41,942 nt of DNA from Burkholderiaceae bacterium. GTDB lineage: Bacteria > Pseudomonadota > Gammaproteobacteria > Burkholderiales > Burkholderiaceae_D. Position numbers and translations under genes: made by a program. Numbering within the stretch: the stretch's first letter is position 1; every line of letters begins with the position of its first letter. Below, piece by piece: positions 28,803 through 41,275 of the stretch. The notes under the pieces are model-generated. The model had not been told where the DNA came from, did not search any database, and was given only the letters and a program-made list of their open reading frames with translations. Location of the stretch: the NCBI GenBank assembly GCA_031266815.1, contig JAISAG010000159.1, forward strand, positions 1-41,942. The letters run 5' to 3'.

Positions 28803-29891
28803 TCACCGCTCAATGACAAGCGATTTGATTCCCTCTATTCCCAACTGCCCTGCCGCGTTGTCTGCGTCCTCCCGCGTGCGGAAGGGTCCGGCAAGCAAGC
28901 GGTAAAGCTGGTCTGTCACCACCAGGCCCATGCCGGGTAGCAGATGCGCCCATTGCAGCATATACGCCGCCTGCGCTGTCTGGGCATATTCCCGTTGCTG
29001 GTACGCTCCCAGTTGAAGATAGTAGGAGGGAGCGCCCGCTACCGGCTTTGCCCCTGCGTGAGGCGAAACGGGGTCATCCGGCGGCACAGCCGGAAAAGCG
29101 GGTACTGGCGGTACAACCGGGGCGGATGTGGGTGCCGACGCAGGTTCAAGGGCAGGTGTGGATACCGGCGCGGGTTTGGGAACGGGAGCGGGCGGGGATA
29201 CCGGCGCAGGTGTCGGTGCGACGATAACAGCGGGTACGGCAGGCTCGTCGCCCCCGCGACCCCGGTTGATCCGCTCTATTTCGTCCGGCAGCAGGCGTTC
29301 GACCAGAACCCGCCCGCTCCCCGCCTGCAGATACCCCAATTTGAGCGCGGCGGTGTAAGACAGATCCAGAACACGGTCATGCAGGAAAGGGCCTCTGTCA
29401 TTGACACGAACGATGACCTGTTTCCCGTTGTTAAGGTGTGTCACACGAACATAACTGGGTATCGGCAATATCGGGTGCGCCGCCGTCATTTTGAACATGT
29501 CATAAATCTCGCCGGATGCGGTTTTTTGTCCGTGGAACTTCCTGCCGTACCAGCTTGCCATGCCAGTTACGCGGTATGGTCTGTTATCGGTAATGGGAAC
29601 ATACGTCTTGCCCAACACCGTATAGGGTCTGCTGGTCGCGCGCAGATAGGGTTCCACTCTGGGGACAGCGTCCGGCGTATTTTCCAGTCCTTCGGGGGCG
29701 CGGCCCAGAGGGCCATCGTCCTGATAATACCCGCCCTGACCCGAGCCTGTCCTGTGCGAGCCCTTCCCGCGCGATGACAAATACCCGCCTCCCTTGTGAA
29801 GGATACTGCAGGCGGTCAACCCGAAGCAGGCAAGGCACAGAAAGAACCGGCAACCGTATCGGAACACACTGGACGGAAGCGTTACGGGCAT
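28803..29891 (-). CDS. rlpA: RlpA family septal ring lytic transglycosylase-like lipoprotein with SPOR domain
   Basis: Lipobox LTAC; GMASWYGRKFHGQKTASGEIYDMFKMTAAHPILPIPSYVRVTHLNNGKQVIVRVNDRGPF; C-terminal SPOR-like YYLQLGAYQQREYAQTAQ. Confidence 0.93.
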   Translation of the reverse strand: MPVTLPSSVFRYGCRFFLCLACFGLTACSILHKGGGYLSSRGKGSHRTGSGQGGYYQDDGPLGRAPEGLENTPDAVPRVEPYLRATSRPYTVLGKTYVPITDNRPYRVTGMASWYGRKFHGQKTASGEIYDMFKMTAAHPILPIPSYVRVTHLNNGKQVIVRVNDRGPFLHDRVLDLSYTAALKLGYLQAGSGRVLVERLLPDEIERINRGRGGDEPAVPAVIVAPTPAPVSPPAPVPKPAPVSTPALEPASAPTSAPVVPPVPAFPAVPPDDPVSPHAGAKPVAGAPSYYLQLGAYQQREYAQTAQAAYMLQWAHLLPGMGLVVTDQLYRLLAGPFRTREDADNAAGQLGIEGIKSLVIER

Positions 29892-29907
29892 GGCGATTTG
29901 CCTTTCG

Positions 29908-31020
29908 TCAGGTCTGATGCAGTCGGCGATTTCGCTGAATGCTCATCAAAATGCCTGCCCCCAACCCAAGTGAAACCATCGCTGTTCCGCCGTAACTCAT
30001 CAACGGCAGGGGGACGCCCACAACGGGCAGAATGCCGCTTACCATTCCCATATTGACAAAGGCGTATGTGAAAAACATCATCGTAATCGCCCCGGACAAG
30101 AGACGGGAAAAGACAGTGGGTGCATTCTGGGAAATCATGAATCCCCGCGCAATCAGGAACGAGTACAAAATCAGCAGCAGGATATTGCCGATCAACCCGA
30201 ATTCTTCCGCGTAAACCGCGAAAATAAAGTCTGTTGTCCGCTCTGGAATAAAATTCAGATAGGCTTGCGTTCCTCGCAGCCAGCCTTTTCCGGTAATACC
30301 GCCCGACCCGATTGCGATAGTCGACTGGATAATGTGGAATCCCCGCCCCAGCGGGTCTGATGAAGGGTCAATCAGCATCATCACCCGCTGACGCTGATAA
30401 TCGTACAACAATGACCAGACGACGGGGAGGCTGGCAATGCCTGCCACAAACACCCCGACAAGCACCTTCCATGAAATCCCCGCAAGAAAGATGACATAAA
30501 ACCCGATTGCCCCCACCAGAAGGGCGGTTCCCAAATCTGGTTGCCGGACAACCAGTGCCGTTGGCAATCCGACCAGTGCAATCGCCGCCAAAAAACCGTG
30601 CCATCCGATTTTGCCTTCCCTGCGCTGGAAAAACCAGGCAAGCATCAGGGGCACGGCAATTTTCATGATTTCAGAAGGCTGAATAATGACCCCCACATTC
30701 AGCCACCGGCGCGCGCCCTTGCGAACCAGCCCAAACAAGGCAACCGCGAGCAACAGCATGACGCCGACCGTGTAAATGGGAACAGCAAAGCGCATCAGCA
30801 CCTGAGGTGGAACGCTCGCAGCAAACCACATCACGATAAAGCCCAGCAGGATATTGCGTATCTGGTCTTCCACTCTCCCCGGAAAATCAATGCCCGCCGA
30901 ATAAAGCGTAATCAGCCCGGTCGAGACAATCAAAAACATAATCAGCGCCAACTGGGCATCCAGTATGGCGATGCGCGCTCTGAAAAAGCGGATTATCGTA
31001 TTCTTGTCAGGAATATTCAT
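29908..31020 (-). CDS. rodA: rod shape-determining protein RodA (SEDS family)
   Basis: QPDLGTALLVGAIGFYVIFLAG, GSGGITGKGWLRGTQAYLNFIPERTTDFIFAVYAEEFGLIG, LPLMSYGGTAMVSLGLGAGILMSI. Confidence 0.97.
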   Translation of the reverse strand: MNIPDKNTIIRFFRARIAILDAQLALIMFLIVSTGLITLYSAGIDFPGRVEDQIRNILLGFIVMWFAASVPPQVLMRFAVPIYTVGVMLLLAVALFGLVRKGARRWLNVGVIIQPSEIMKIAVPLMLAWFFQRREGKIGWHGFLAAIALVGLPTALVVRQPDLGTALLVGAIGFYVIFLAGISWKVLVGVFVAGIASLPVVWSLLYDYQRQRVMMLIDPSSDPLGRGFHIIQSTIAIGSGGITGKGWLRGTQAYLNFIPERTTDFIFAVYAEEFGLIGNILLLILYSFLIARGFMISQNAPTVFSRLLSGAITMMFFTYAFVNMGMVSGILPVVGVPLPLMSYGGTAMVSLGLGAGILMSIQRNRRLHQT

Positions 31021-31029
31021 AGCGCCTCG

Positions 31030-33021
31030 TCACGGGACAACATCCCCGCTTCCTTTATGAGAATCATCCGGTAAAGTGGCAGGAAGCCCTTCTCCCCGGA
31101 TAAACGGATCATCATCGTCATCCGAATCGTCTGCCTCATCCACCTCTCTCGGTTGTTCAGACAGCGGTCGCCCTGTAGGACGTTTACCCAGCAGATAGTA
31201 ATCCAGCGCCTTTCTGGCGATGGGCGCGGCGGCAGAAGCGCCAAACCCGCCATTTTCGACAATCACCGCAAGCGCAATCCGGGGCTCGTTCGCAGGCGCA
31301 AACGCGATATACAGGGCATGGTCACGGTGTCGTTCCGCAACACGGCTGGCGCTGTATCTTTCATTCTGTTTCATGGCGATAACCTGTGCAGTACCCGTTT
31401 TACCCGCAGACTCATACCCGGCGTTGATAAACGACCTTGCCGATGTTCCCTCTCTGGGCACACCAACCATTGCCCGTTTCACGACATCAATATTCTCCTG
31501 CCGGAGCGTCACGCGGCGCGACTCGGAAACAACCGGCGTCCGTTCGTGCGTAACACTGTTCTCAATCGCGTGAACCAGATGCGGCGCTCTCGTATTGCCA
31601 TTATTACTCAAAAGCGCGGTCACATAAGCCATTTGAATCGGGGTAAACGAATTGTACCCCTGACCAATGCCCAGCGAAATCGTTTCCCCTGCGTACCATT
31701 TCTGCTGTTCGGGCGTTTTGAAAGCGGTTCTTTTCCACTCCGTTGACGGGAGAAGCCCTTTTCTTTCGTGCGCCAGGTCCACACCTGTCAACTCTCCGAA
31801 CCCCATCTGCTGCATGAAACTGTGTATGGCATCCACACCCATATCATTTGCCAGCACGTAGTAATACGTATCACATGACTGAACAATGGACTTGTACATA
31901 TTCACAATGCCGTGCCCTCCCGCCTTGTCGTCGCGGAAGCGATGGTTGCCAAAATTAAAATACCCCGGGTCGGCAATACTGGAATCCGGCGTTCGTTTTC
32001 CCGATTCCAGCGCCGCCAGCGCCATGAATGGCTTGTAAGTGGAACCCGGCGGATAGGCGCCCCGGATTGGTCTGTTGATAAGCGGCCGATCCAGGGAAGT
32101 ATTCAGTTCATCCCAGTTTCGCGAATCAATCCCCTCCACGAAAAGATTGGGGTCAAATGTCGGCATGGAGACATAGGCAAGGATTTCGCCTGTTTCCGGC
32201 TCAATCGCAACCAGCGCGCCCCGGCGTTTCCCGAACGCCTCCTCCACAATCTTCTGCAATTCGATATCAAGGGACAAAACCAGATTGTTGCCGGGCAGGG
32301 GAGCACGTTGCGACAAAATCCGGATTGCCTTGCCACCGGCAGACACCTCCATTTTCTCGTACCCAACGGTCCCCCGCAGCTCCCGCTCGTAACTCTGCTC
32401 GACACCCTCCTTGCCGATATGGCTCACTCCCCGGTAATCGGCTTCCTCATCCTCGGACAACGCCTCTATATCCTTTTTGCTGATACGACCAATGTAGCCA
32501 ATCACGTGCGATGCCACAGCCCCCAGCGGATACTGCCGAAAAAGGCGCGCCTGAATCTCGACACCGGGGAAACGATACCGCTGTGCGGCAAAGCGGGCAA
32601 CCTCCTCGTCTGTCAGGCGGCTTCGGATGGGAATGCTTTCAAAGCGCCGGGATTCTTCCAGCATTTTTCTGAAACGCTTTCTGTCACGCGGCTCAATCGT
32701 CACAATTTTAGCGAGTGCGTTGAGCACATCTGCCATCTCCCCGTCAATCCGGGAAGGCGTAATTTCCAGGGTGTACGCAGAATAATTGTGCGCCAGCACC
32801 ACACCATTGCGATCCACAATCACACCCCGGTTCGGCACAATGGGCACGATGGACACACGGTTTTCCTCTGCCTGCGCGGCGTATTCATCGTGCATGACCA
32901 CCTGAAGCCAGATAAACCGGACAAACAGAACGAAAAAAGCGCACAATACCGCAACCGCCAACACCAGCAAGCGCTGCTGGAAAAAATGCAAATCGCGGTC
33001 TGTGTCACTCATCTGTGCCAT
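31030..33021 (-). CDS. mrdA: penicillin-binding protein 2
   Basis: YPPGSTYKPFMALAALESG (SxxK), SCDTYYY (SxN-type region), SAGKTGTAQV (KTG). Confidence 0.97.
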   Translation of the reverse strand: MAQMSDTDRDLHFFQQRLLVLAVAVLCAFFVLFVRFIWLQVVMHDEYAAQAEENRVSIVPIVPNRGVIVDRNGVVLAHNYSAYTLEITPSRIDGEMADVLNALAKIVTIEPRDRKRFRKMLEESRRFESIPIRSRLTDEEVARFAAQRYRFPGVEIQARLFRQYPLGAVASHVIGYIGRISKKDIEALSEDEEADYRGVSHIGKEGVEQSYERELRGTVGYEKMEVSAGGKAIRILSQRAPLPGNNLVLSLDIELQKIVEEAFGKRRGALVAIEPETGEILAYVSMPTFDPNLFVEGIDSRNWDELNTSLDRPLINRPIRGAYPPGSTYKPFMALAALESGKRTPDSSIADPGYFNFGNHRFRDDKAGGHGIVNMYKSIVQSCDTYYYVLANDMGVDAIHSFMQQMGFGELTGVDLAHERKGLLPSTEWKRTAFKTPEQQKWYAGETISLGIGQGYNSFTPIQMAYVTALLSNNGNTRAPHLVHAIENSVTHERTPVVSESRRVTLRQENIDVVKRAMVGVPREGTSARSFINAGYESAGKTGTAQVIAMKQNERYSASRVAERHRDHALYIAFAPANEPRIALAVIVENGGFGASAAAPIARKALDYYLLGKRPTGRPLSEQPREVDEADDSDDDDDPFIRGEGLPATLPDDSHKGSGDVVP

Positions 33022-33075
33022 GCGACAACCCTTTCCGCCGTATCAACCGGATAAATCGGCATGGCGCACATCCTC

Positions 33076-33597
33076 TTACAGAGGGCGGTCCGGGTCTTTA
33101 TCTGCCGCCCGCCGCTGGGGCGCCAGCAAGATAACGGTAACAACCGGCCACAACACCGCAGCGACAAAACTGTCCAGCAAGTAGAACCAGCCCGTAAAGC
33201 GGTCGTTGACAACAAACTGGACAAACATCTGGATCAACTGCGAAATCAGCAGCAAAGGCAACACGTGCAAAGCCTGCTTTCTGACAGGAAACCAGAGGAC
33301 ACGCCGGTGTATCGTGATAACAAAATAGGACAGCAGCACATATGCCAGCGCATTTTCACCCAGCAAAACGGCGTTGTTCACATCCATCAGCAGGCCCATG
33401 CAAAAAGCCGTCCCCATGCCGACCCGCCTTGGCTGGTGAATCCCCCAAAAAACCAGACACAACGCGACAAAATCAGGCATCCCTATAATCCGCCCCCAGG
33501 GTTGCAAATTCAGCAGAAAGGCAACCAGAAAGCTGAACGCAATGAAAAGGGGGCTGGCGGGCAGCAAGATATAAGTGCCTGGCTGCGTGCGGTTCAT
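33076..33597 (-). CDS. mreD: rod shape-determining protein MreD
   Basis: Five to six hydrophobic helices, PDFVALCLVFWGIHQPRRVGMGTAFCMGLLMDV; ATGA overlap with mreC. Confidence 0.94.
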   Translation of the reverse strand: MNRTQPGTYILLPASPLFIAFSFLVAFLLNLQPWGRIIGMPDFVALCLVFWGIHQPRRVGMGTAFCMGLLMDVNNAVLLGENALAYVLLSYFVITIHRRVLWFPVRKQALHVLPLLLISQLIQMFVQFVVNDRFTGWFYLLDSFVAAVLWPVVTVILLAPQRRAADKDPDRPL

Positions 33598-34526
33598 TTG
33601 GTACCTGCCTTCTTCCTGGCGGGCGCGGCACCCTTTCTGATCCGTTTTTTCGCGGGAGCGGCCCGTTTCTCCGCCTCCGGCGGCGGAGGCGGTATTTTTA
33701 TGTCGGCAAGCAGAACCAGCACGTGACGATTCTTGTCCAATCCGGCCAACGGACGGCACAGAATCTGGTTGAAGGTACCGGCCTTTTCCACCACGTCTGT
33801 AACCTCACCCACCGCTAGTCCAGAGGGATACAAACCGTCAATCCCGGAGGTCACCAGCACATCGCCAGCCTTGATATCCGCGTTGGCGCTCACAAAACGC
33901 AGCTCCAGGTATCCCGGCTGCCCGCTGCCATACACCACGCTTCGCACGCCGCTCCGCAGAGATTGAACCGGAATAACCTGATCCCTGTCTGTGAGCAAAC
34001 TCACCTCTGCGGTCGAAAAAAACACCCGGGTTACCTGCCCGACAACACCCCCTTCGTCAATGACCGGCTGTCCCAACACCACGCCGTCATTGGTCCCCTT
34101 GTTCAGAACCACCTTTCGTGAATAGGGCGAACGGGCATCGTACAAAATCTCGGCGGAAATGGACCTGACATCCACCTGGCGAGTCAGCTTCAGCAGTTCG
34201 CGCAGGTGCTGGTTTTCAGTAGCAAGCAACTGCGCCTGCTGTAAGGTCTGCGCATTCTCCAGCACTTTCTTCCGGGACTGCTCCAGTTCGTCCTGCAACT
34301 CCTCCACAGAACTCAGGTAATCCCCCGCCATATACAACAGATCGCGAGGAAACAATGCGGCTCTTTGCGCGGGATATAAGGCAAAGCCGATAATCTGGCG
34401 GACTTGCGTCAGTGTTTTCAGGCGGGAATCCACCATCAACAGGACAATGGCAAACAGCAAAAAAACGACAACCCGCACCAGGGCAGGCATTCCCTGCTTG
34501 AATAACGGTGGCGGTACGGAATACAT
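33594..34526 (-). CDS. mreC: rod shape-determining protein MreC
   Basis: LRELLKLTRQVDVRSISAEILYDARSPYSRKVVLNKGTNDGVVLGQPVIDEGGVVGQV...SGIDGLYPSGLAVGEV. Confidence 0.97.
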   Translation of the reverse strand: MYSVPPPLFKQGMPALVRVVVFLLFAIVLLMVDSRLKTLTQVRQIIGFALYPAQRAALFPRDLLYMAGDYLSSVEELQDELEQSRKKVLENAQTLQQAQLLATENQHLRELLKLTRQVDVRSISAEILYDARSPYSRKVVLNKGTNDGVVLGQPVIDEGGVVGQVTRVFFSTAEVSLLTDRDQVIPVQSLRSGVRSVVYGSGQPGYLELRFVSANADIKAGDVLVTSGIDGLYPSGLAVGEVTDVVEKAGTFNQILCRPLAGLDKNRHVLVLLADIKIPPPPPEAEKRAAPAKKRIRKGAAPARKKAGTK

Positions 34527-34605
34527 TGATGATGAGTCTCGTTACAAATACCCGGCGGGCTCTCCCCCAGGCAAGGGGGACGCAGCCACGCCGGAGTCTG
34601 CCTCC

Positions 34606-35754
<1,149 letters not shown>

Positions 35755-35865
35755 TTACCTTATAATCCGCGCGATATTGACGGGGTTCCCTTATGCCACC
35801 TGTTTTTCTGACACTTTTTAAGAAGTGTTTGGTACACTTCCACCTTTCGCTTTTCCTTTTTCGAT

Positions 35866-36168
35866 ATGCCGCTCACGCTTGCCGACGTACTGCAAATTGC
35901 CCGGTTGTCCCAGTTGGACATTCCGGAAACGCAGCTCCAGAAAAGTCTGGACCAAATGAACGATATCCTCGCATTGGTCGAGGAGATGCGCGCCGTTGAC
36001 ACCACGGGTGTTGAACCGTTGAGTCACCCCGTCTCGGCGTTTCAGCAAGACCTCGCACTGCGGTTGCGGGAAGACGCCGTTACGGAATCCGACCAGCGCG
36101 CCGCGTACCGGCAAAACGCCCCCGCCGCGCAGGATGGGTTGTTTTTGGTCCCCAAAGTTATTGAGTGA
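35866..36168 (+). CDS. gatC: Asp-tRNA(Asn)/Glu-tRNA(Gln) amidotransferase subunit C
   Basis: [21 protein letters not shown]...[12 protein letters not shown]...LREDAVTE; upstream of gatA. Confidence 0.95.
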   Translation: MPLTLADVLQIARLSQLDIPETQLQKSLDQMNDILALVEEMRAVDTTGVEPLSHPVSAFQQDLALRLREDAVTESDQRAAYRQNAPAAQDGLFLVPKVIE

Positions 36169-36193
36169 TATCCCTCTTCGCAACGAGCAAACC

Positions 36194-37660
36194 ATGCACA
36201 CCAAAACCGTTTCGGCCCTGTCGAACGCACTCCGGGCGAAAACCGTTTCCGCAACCGAACTGAGCCAGCTTTTTCTGGCACGCATCCGCGCCAGCACGCA
36301 CAACGCCTTTTTGCATGTGGACGAAGCGCTGACACTGGCGCAGGCAAAAGAAGCTGACAAGCGCATTGCAAAAGGAAACGCCCACCGCCTGACCGGCATA
36401 CCGGTTGCGCACAAGGATATCTTTGTCACGCGTCACTGGCGAACGACTGCCGCATCAAACATGCTGGCAAACTACACCAGCCCTTTTGATGCCACTGTCG
36501 TTGAAAAACTGTCCGCTGCGGGCATGGTCACGCTGGGGAAATTGAATTGCGACGAATTTGCCATGGGTTCCTCCAATGAAAACTCCTTCTTTGGCCCCGT
36601 CAAAAACCCCTGGGATACCGCCGCAGTCACAGGAGGGTCATCCGGCGGATCGGCCGCCGCGGTTGCAGCACGCTTAACACCAGCGAGCACCGCAACTGAT
36701 ACGGGCGGCTCTATCCGTCAGCCCGCCGCGCTCTGCGGCGCAACCGGCATCAAGCCGACCTACGGACGCGTTTCCCGTTACGGGATGATCGCCTACGCCT
36801 CTTCACTTGATCAAGCTGGCCCCATCGCCAAAACAGCAGAAGATTGCGCCCTGCTCCTGACCGATATGTCCGGGTTTGACACGCGCGACGCAACCAGCAT
36901 TGACCGCCCCGCAGAAGACTTCACCCGCCAACTGGACGCGCCGCTGACAGGGTTGCGTATTGGCGTCCCGCGAGAATACTTCGGGGAAGGACTTGCTGAT
37001 GAAGTCGCAGTATCCGTTCAGCAAGCGCTGGCGGAATATGAAAAGCGCGGCGCGAAACTGGTGGACATCTCTCTTGCCAATACCGCATTCTGCATCCCGG
37101 CATATTACGTCATCGCTCCTGCCGAAGCCTCTTCCAACCTGAGCCGCTTTGATGGCGTCCGTTACGGGCATCGTGCCGAAAACTATACCGACCTGCAAGA
37201 CATGTACCGCAAAACCCGGACAGAAGGCTTCGGCGAAGAAGTCAAACGCCGCATTCTGATCGGCACCTACGTCCTCAGCCATGGCTATTACGATGCCTAT
37301 TATGTACAAGCGCAGAAAATCCGCAGACGAATCGCCCGGGACTTCATGGCCGCTTTCTCGCAGTGCGATGTCGTGATGGGACCGGTTTCCCCCACCGTTG
37401 CATGGAATATCGGCGACAAAACGGACGACCCCGTTGCCAACTACCTGGGAGACATCTACACCCTGTCCGCCAACCTGGCGGGTTTACCCGCCATGTCCGT
37501 TCCCTGCGGGTGGGGTCGCGCCGAAAACCACGCGCGCCGCCCGGTCGGCCTGCAAATCATTGGCAACTACTTCGAAGAATCGCGTATCCTCAATGTTGCC
37601 CACCAGTACCAGAACGTCACGGACTGGCACCTGCAAGCACCCGAACAGGACGCCCCGTGA
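36194..37660 (+). CDS. gatA: Asp-tRNA(Asn)/Glu-tRNA(Gln) amidotransferase subunit A
   Basis: [61 protein letters not shown]. Confidence 0.98.
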   Translation: MHTKTVSALSNALRAKTVSATELSQLFLARIRASTHNAFLHVDEALTLAQAKEADKRIAKGNAHRLTGIPVAHKDIFVTRHWRTTAASNMLANYTSPFDATVVEKLSAAGMVTLGKLNCDEFAMGSSNENSFFGPVKNPWDTAAVTGGSSGGSAAAVAARLTPASTATDTGGSIRQPAALCGATGIKPTYGRVSRYGMIAYASSLDQAGPIAKTAEDCALLLTDMSGFDTRDATSIDRPAEDFTRQLDAPLTGLRIGVPREYFGEGLADEVAVSVQQALAEYEKRGAKLVDISLANTAFCIPAYYVIAPAEASSNLSRFDGVRYGHRAENYTDLQDMYRKTRTEGFGEEVKRRILIGTYVLSHGYYDAYYVQAQKIRRRIARDFMAAFSQCDVVMGPVSPTVAWNIGDKTDDPVANYLGDIYTLSANLAGLPAMSVPCGWGRAENHARRPVGLQIIGNYFEESRILNVAHQYQNVTDWHLQAPEQDAP

Positions 37661-37706
37661 ACCCGGATTAACCCGCTGCCCTCCCGCACATCGTAAAGGA
37701 AACCTC

Positions 37707-39167
37707 ATGCAATGGGAAATCGTGATCGGCCTTGAAACCCATGTCCAGCTCCAAACCTGTTCAAAAATGTTCAGCGGAGCCTCGACCGACTTTGGTGCCG
37801 AACCAAACGCGCAAGCGTGCCCTGTTGACCTGGCGCTACCGGGCACCCTGCCTGTTGCCAACCGGCTCGCCGTTGATCGGGCAATCCGGTTTGGATTGGC
37901 TGTCGGCGCGGAAATCGCACCCGTTTCCGTTTTCGCACGCAAGAACTACTTCTACCCCGACCTCCCCAAGGGATACCAGATCAGCCAGTACGAAAAACCC
38001 GTTGTCCAGGGCGGCACCCTTTCCTTTCCTGTTGAAGACCCGCACAGTCCTGCCATGAAAACCATCAGGCTCACCCGCGCCCACCTTGAAGAAGACGCGG
38101 GAAAATCCGTTCACGAAAACTGGGTTGACCTGAGCGGCATAGACCTCAACCGCGCAGGAACCCCCCTGCTGGAAATTGTTACCGAACCCGACATGCGCAG
38201 CGCCGCCGAAGCCGTCGCCTATGCGCGGACACTGCATGCGCTTGTCGTATGGCTGGGAATATGTGATGGCAACATGCAGGAAGGCTCCTTCCGTTGTGAC
38301 GCCAACATCTCCGTCCGCCCGCTAGGCTCAAGCACATTGGGTACCCGTTGCGAGATAAAAAATCTCAATTCTTTCCGCCATCTGGAAGACGCCATCCATT
38401 TTGAGTCGGAACGCCAGATAGAACTGATCGAAAGCGGCGGCAGCATCATACAGGCGACCCGCCTTTACGACCCGGACAAACGGGAAACACGGGAAATGCG
38501 CACCAAGGAAGACGCGCAAGACTACCGTTACTTTCCCGACCCCGACCTGCCGCCTCTCCTCATCCCGCGCGAATGGATTGCACAAGTCGAAAGCGACATG
38601 CCGGAACTGCCCCCTGCCACCCGCGCCCGCTTCATGCGGGACTATGCCCTTTCCGAATACGACGCCAGTGTCCTGACACAATCCCGCGCCATGGCGGATT
38701 ACTACGAACAAGTTGTGGCAGAGGCAGGAGCGGCGCTGGCAAAACAAAGTGCCAACTGGCTGATGGGTGATGTGGCTTCTGCGCTGAATCGCGCTGCCAT
38801 CCCGGTTGAATCCATTCCGGTCAGCGCCATCCAGCTTGCCCGCCTGCTCAAACGAATCGCGGACGGCACGCTCTCCAACAAAATCGCAAAAGATATTTTT
38901 GCCGACATGTGGCAATCCCCCTCTGCCGATGCGGACTACGCCGATGACATCATCGCCCGGAAGGGCCTGAAACAAATCTCCGACACAAGTGAACTGGAAA
39001 AAATCGTGGACGCAGTGCTGGCGGACAACGCAAAATCGGTCGCGGAATTTCAGGCGGGCAAGGAAAAAGCGTTCAACGCGCTGGTCGGTCAAGTGATGAA
39101 AGCAACAAAGGGCAAGGGAAACCCGGCGCAAGTCAATGCCCTGCTCCGAAAAAAACTGACTGGCTGA
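37707..39167 (+). CDS. gatB: Asp-tRNA(Asn)/Glu-tRNA(Gln) amidotransferase subunit B
   Basis: [67 protein letters not shown]. Confidence 0.98.
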   Translation: MQWEIVIGLETHVQLQTCSKMFSGASTDFGAEPNAQACPVDLALPGTLPVANRLAVDRAIRFGLAVGAEIAPVSVFARKNYFYPDLPKGYQISQYEKPVVQGGTLSFPVEDPHSPAMKTIRLTRAHLEEDAGKSVHENWVDLSGIDLNRAGTPLLEIVTEPDMRSAAEAVAYARTLHALVVWLGICDGNMQEGSFRCDANISVRPLGSSTLGTRCEIKNLNSFRHLEDAIHFESERQIELIESGGSIIQATRLYDPDKRETREMRTKEDAQDYRYFPDPDLPPLLIPREWIAQVESDMPELPPATRARFMRDYALSEYDASVLTQSRAMADYYEQVVAEAGAALAKQSANWLMGDVASALNRAAIPVESIPVSAIQLARLLKRIADGTLSNKIAKDIFADMWQSPSADADYADDIIARKGLKQISDTSELEKIVDAVLADNAKSVAEFQAGKEKAFNALVGQVMKATKGKGNPAQVNALLRKKLTG

Positions 39168-39343
39168 CGTGCGCACAGCACTCCCGCCGGATTGGCGGAG
39201 CAGGGTTTGGCGCGTACAATAGCCCCATCGCACCGCCCATATGCGCCGTAGAGGTGTTGTCATGCGTATTGCCGATGCCGCGCAGGATGCGCGGGTACAA
39301 CAAAAGGACAGATTTCCGCAAACCCGTAACCGTGGAGAGAAAT

Positions 39344-41275
39344 ATGCCCCGCCCCCTTCGCACACTGTGTCTGGCCGCCAGTCTGCTTTCCCTGACCGCC
39401 CTTGCCGGCGACAAACCGGCAGTGCCTGCCCCTACCACGTTAACCGCGTTCCATTCCGAAAAAGAATTGGAGCAATGGTTTGAACACCAACAACAACTGT
39501 TCAAAAAGAAAAACCAGCGTCAGCGATCACGAGGAAAGAAAAAGCTGAGCGAGGCTCCCCTCCCAGCCGCCGCAGCCCCTCTCCAGGAGGCCAAGAGCGT
39601 CGCCCCCGCCGCAGAAGCATCCATCACCAACGCGCAGACAGCCGGGGTAGATGAAGGCGGTATCGTCAAGCAACACGGCGACTACCTGATCATCCTCCGG
39701 CGCGGACGCCTTTTTACCATCCGGATAGGAGACGGGCAGCTGACCCCCGCTTCATATGCACCTGCCTATGCGCCCGACTCCCAGCCGTACGAAGCCTGGT
39801 ACGACGAAATACTCGTCTCCGGCAGCACAATCGCCGTCATTGGCTACAGCTACCGCAAGGGCGGAACAGAAATTGTGCTGTTCACCCTGGGAGAGCAAGG
39901 CGAACTGCAATATCGGGCGACCCACATTTTGCGCTCGAACGATTACTACTCCTCACGAAACTACGCCAGCCGTCTTGTCGGCAACAAACTGATTTTTTAC
40001 ACGCCGCTCTTCCTTAACTTCTGGCGCGGACTGCCGGATAACCTGCCTGCGGTCCGCCACTGGCGAGCGAAAGAAGCGGGTTCGTTTCAACGCATTGCCC
40101 CCGCCACCCAAATCTACCGCACCACTGATGACCTGGATCCGGCAGGCGGTATCGCCCTTCACACCGTGCAAATCTGCGACATCGCGGACGCCGGGCTGAC
40201 CTGTACCGCAAAAGGCATTCTTGCCCAATCGGGCAGGGAATTTTATGTTTCCAAAGACGCGGTTTACATCTGGACAGCACCCTGGGCGTGGCAAAAACAA
40301 ACGGAAGAGTCCCCTCCCGTCAATGCCAGCCTGTTTCGCCTTCCCTTAAACGCAACAGAAGCCCCCACGGCAATCAAGGCGTGGGGAAGCCCTATTGACC
40401 AATTCTCCTTCAAGGAAAGCGAAGACGGCCACCTCTATGTCCTGCTTCGCGCCGAAGCCCCCATCAGAAGCATGTGGGCATCCGAAATCGGCAGCGGGGA
40501 CCTTGCCCTCCTCCGCTTGCCCATCCGTGACCCCCGCTTTGGAGAAGGGTCGCAATCCACCCCTGTCAGCTACTACCATCCCCTACCCGCACCACAAGGA
40601 AACCAGCGCAGCATCCAGAACCGCTACATCGGGAATTACCTGGTCTATGGCGCGGGAGGACACCCCCGGTGGAACAATGCCGTCCCGCACACCGCCTACC
40701 TTGTTGACTGGGCAAAAACCCGCCTGGCGGGCGAGCTATCCCTCAACCATCCCATCGAGCGTATTGAAGCGCTGGGCAACGCACCCCTCTTGGTCGGCGC
40801 ACAACAAAACGACCTCTATTTCAGCAGTATTGCCCCGAGCGAGCGCGAAGAAGCCGCGCCGTTTCGGGTCGCCAGCCAATTCATCCTGTCCGCTGCCGCT
40901 CAAGGAGAAACCCGCAGTCACGGCTTCTTTTACAAACCGACTGGTCCCGGACGCGGCATACTGGGACTTCCTTTCCGGGGACAAGGCTGGCAGCGGCTCG
41001 CCAACCCATCCGGCAGCGGCATCATCTATCTTGGCAACGACAACCTGAACTTGCGCAAAATCGGCGCGCTGACTGCGGAAACGCCCACGCAAAAAGACAA
41101 CTGCATCACCTCCTGCGTCGACTGGTATGGCAACGCCAGACCACTCTTCATCCGGGACCGTCTTTTCGCCCTCATGGGGTACGAAATCGTAGAAGGGCGT
41201 ATTGTGGATGGCAAGCTGACCGAAGTTCGTCGGATTGACTACGGGGCAGTGTGGCGTGTAAAAAAAATCCCCTGA
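39344..41275 (+). CDS. secreted beta-propeller domain protein
   Basis: Signal peptide MPRPLRTLCLAASLLSLTALAG; TNAQTAGVDEGGIVKQHGDYLIILRRGRLFTIRI resembles the start of the 'Beta propeller domain' family (PF09826); internal WYDEILVSGSTIAVIGYSY-type blades. Confidence 0.8.
   Translation: MPRPLRTLCLAASLLSLTALAGDKPAVPAPTTLTAFHSEKELEQWFEHQQQLFKKKNQRQRSRGKKKLSEAPLPAAAAPLQEAKSVAPAAEASITNAQTAGVDEGGIVKQHGDYLIILRRGRLFTIRIGDGQLTPASYAPAYAPDSQPYEAWYDEILVSGSTIAVIGYSYRKGGTEIVLFTLGEQGELQYRATHILRSNDYYSSRNYASRLVGNKLIFYTPLFLNFWRGLPDNLPAVRHWRAKEAGSFQRIAPATQIYRTTDDLDPAGGIALHTVQICDIADAGLTCTAKGILAQSGREFYVSKDAVYIWTAPWAWQKQTEESPPVNASLFRLPLNATEAPTAIKAWGSPIDQFSFKESEDGHLYVLLRAEAPIRSMWASEIGSGDLALLRLPIRDPRFGEGSQSTPVSYYHPLPAPQGNQRSIQNRYIGNYLVYGAGGHPRWNNAVPHTAYLVDWAKTRLAGELSLNHPIERIEALGNAPLLVGAQQNDLYFSSIAPSEREEAAPFRVASQFILSAAAQGETRSHGFFYKPTGPGRGILGLPFRGQGWQRLANPSGSGIIYLGNDNLNLRKIGALTAETPTQKDNCITSCVDWYGNARPLFIRDRLFALMGYEIVEGRIVDGKLTEVRRIDYGAVWRVKKIP

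Noticed and set aside
31912-33054. 380-aa plus-strand ORF inside mrdA
   Set aside because: Antisense shadow of PBP2; no recognisable domain.
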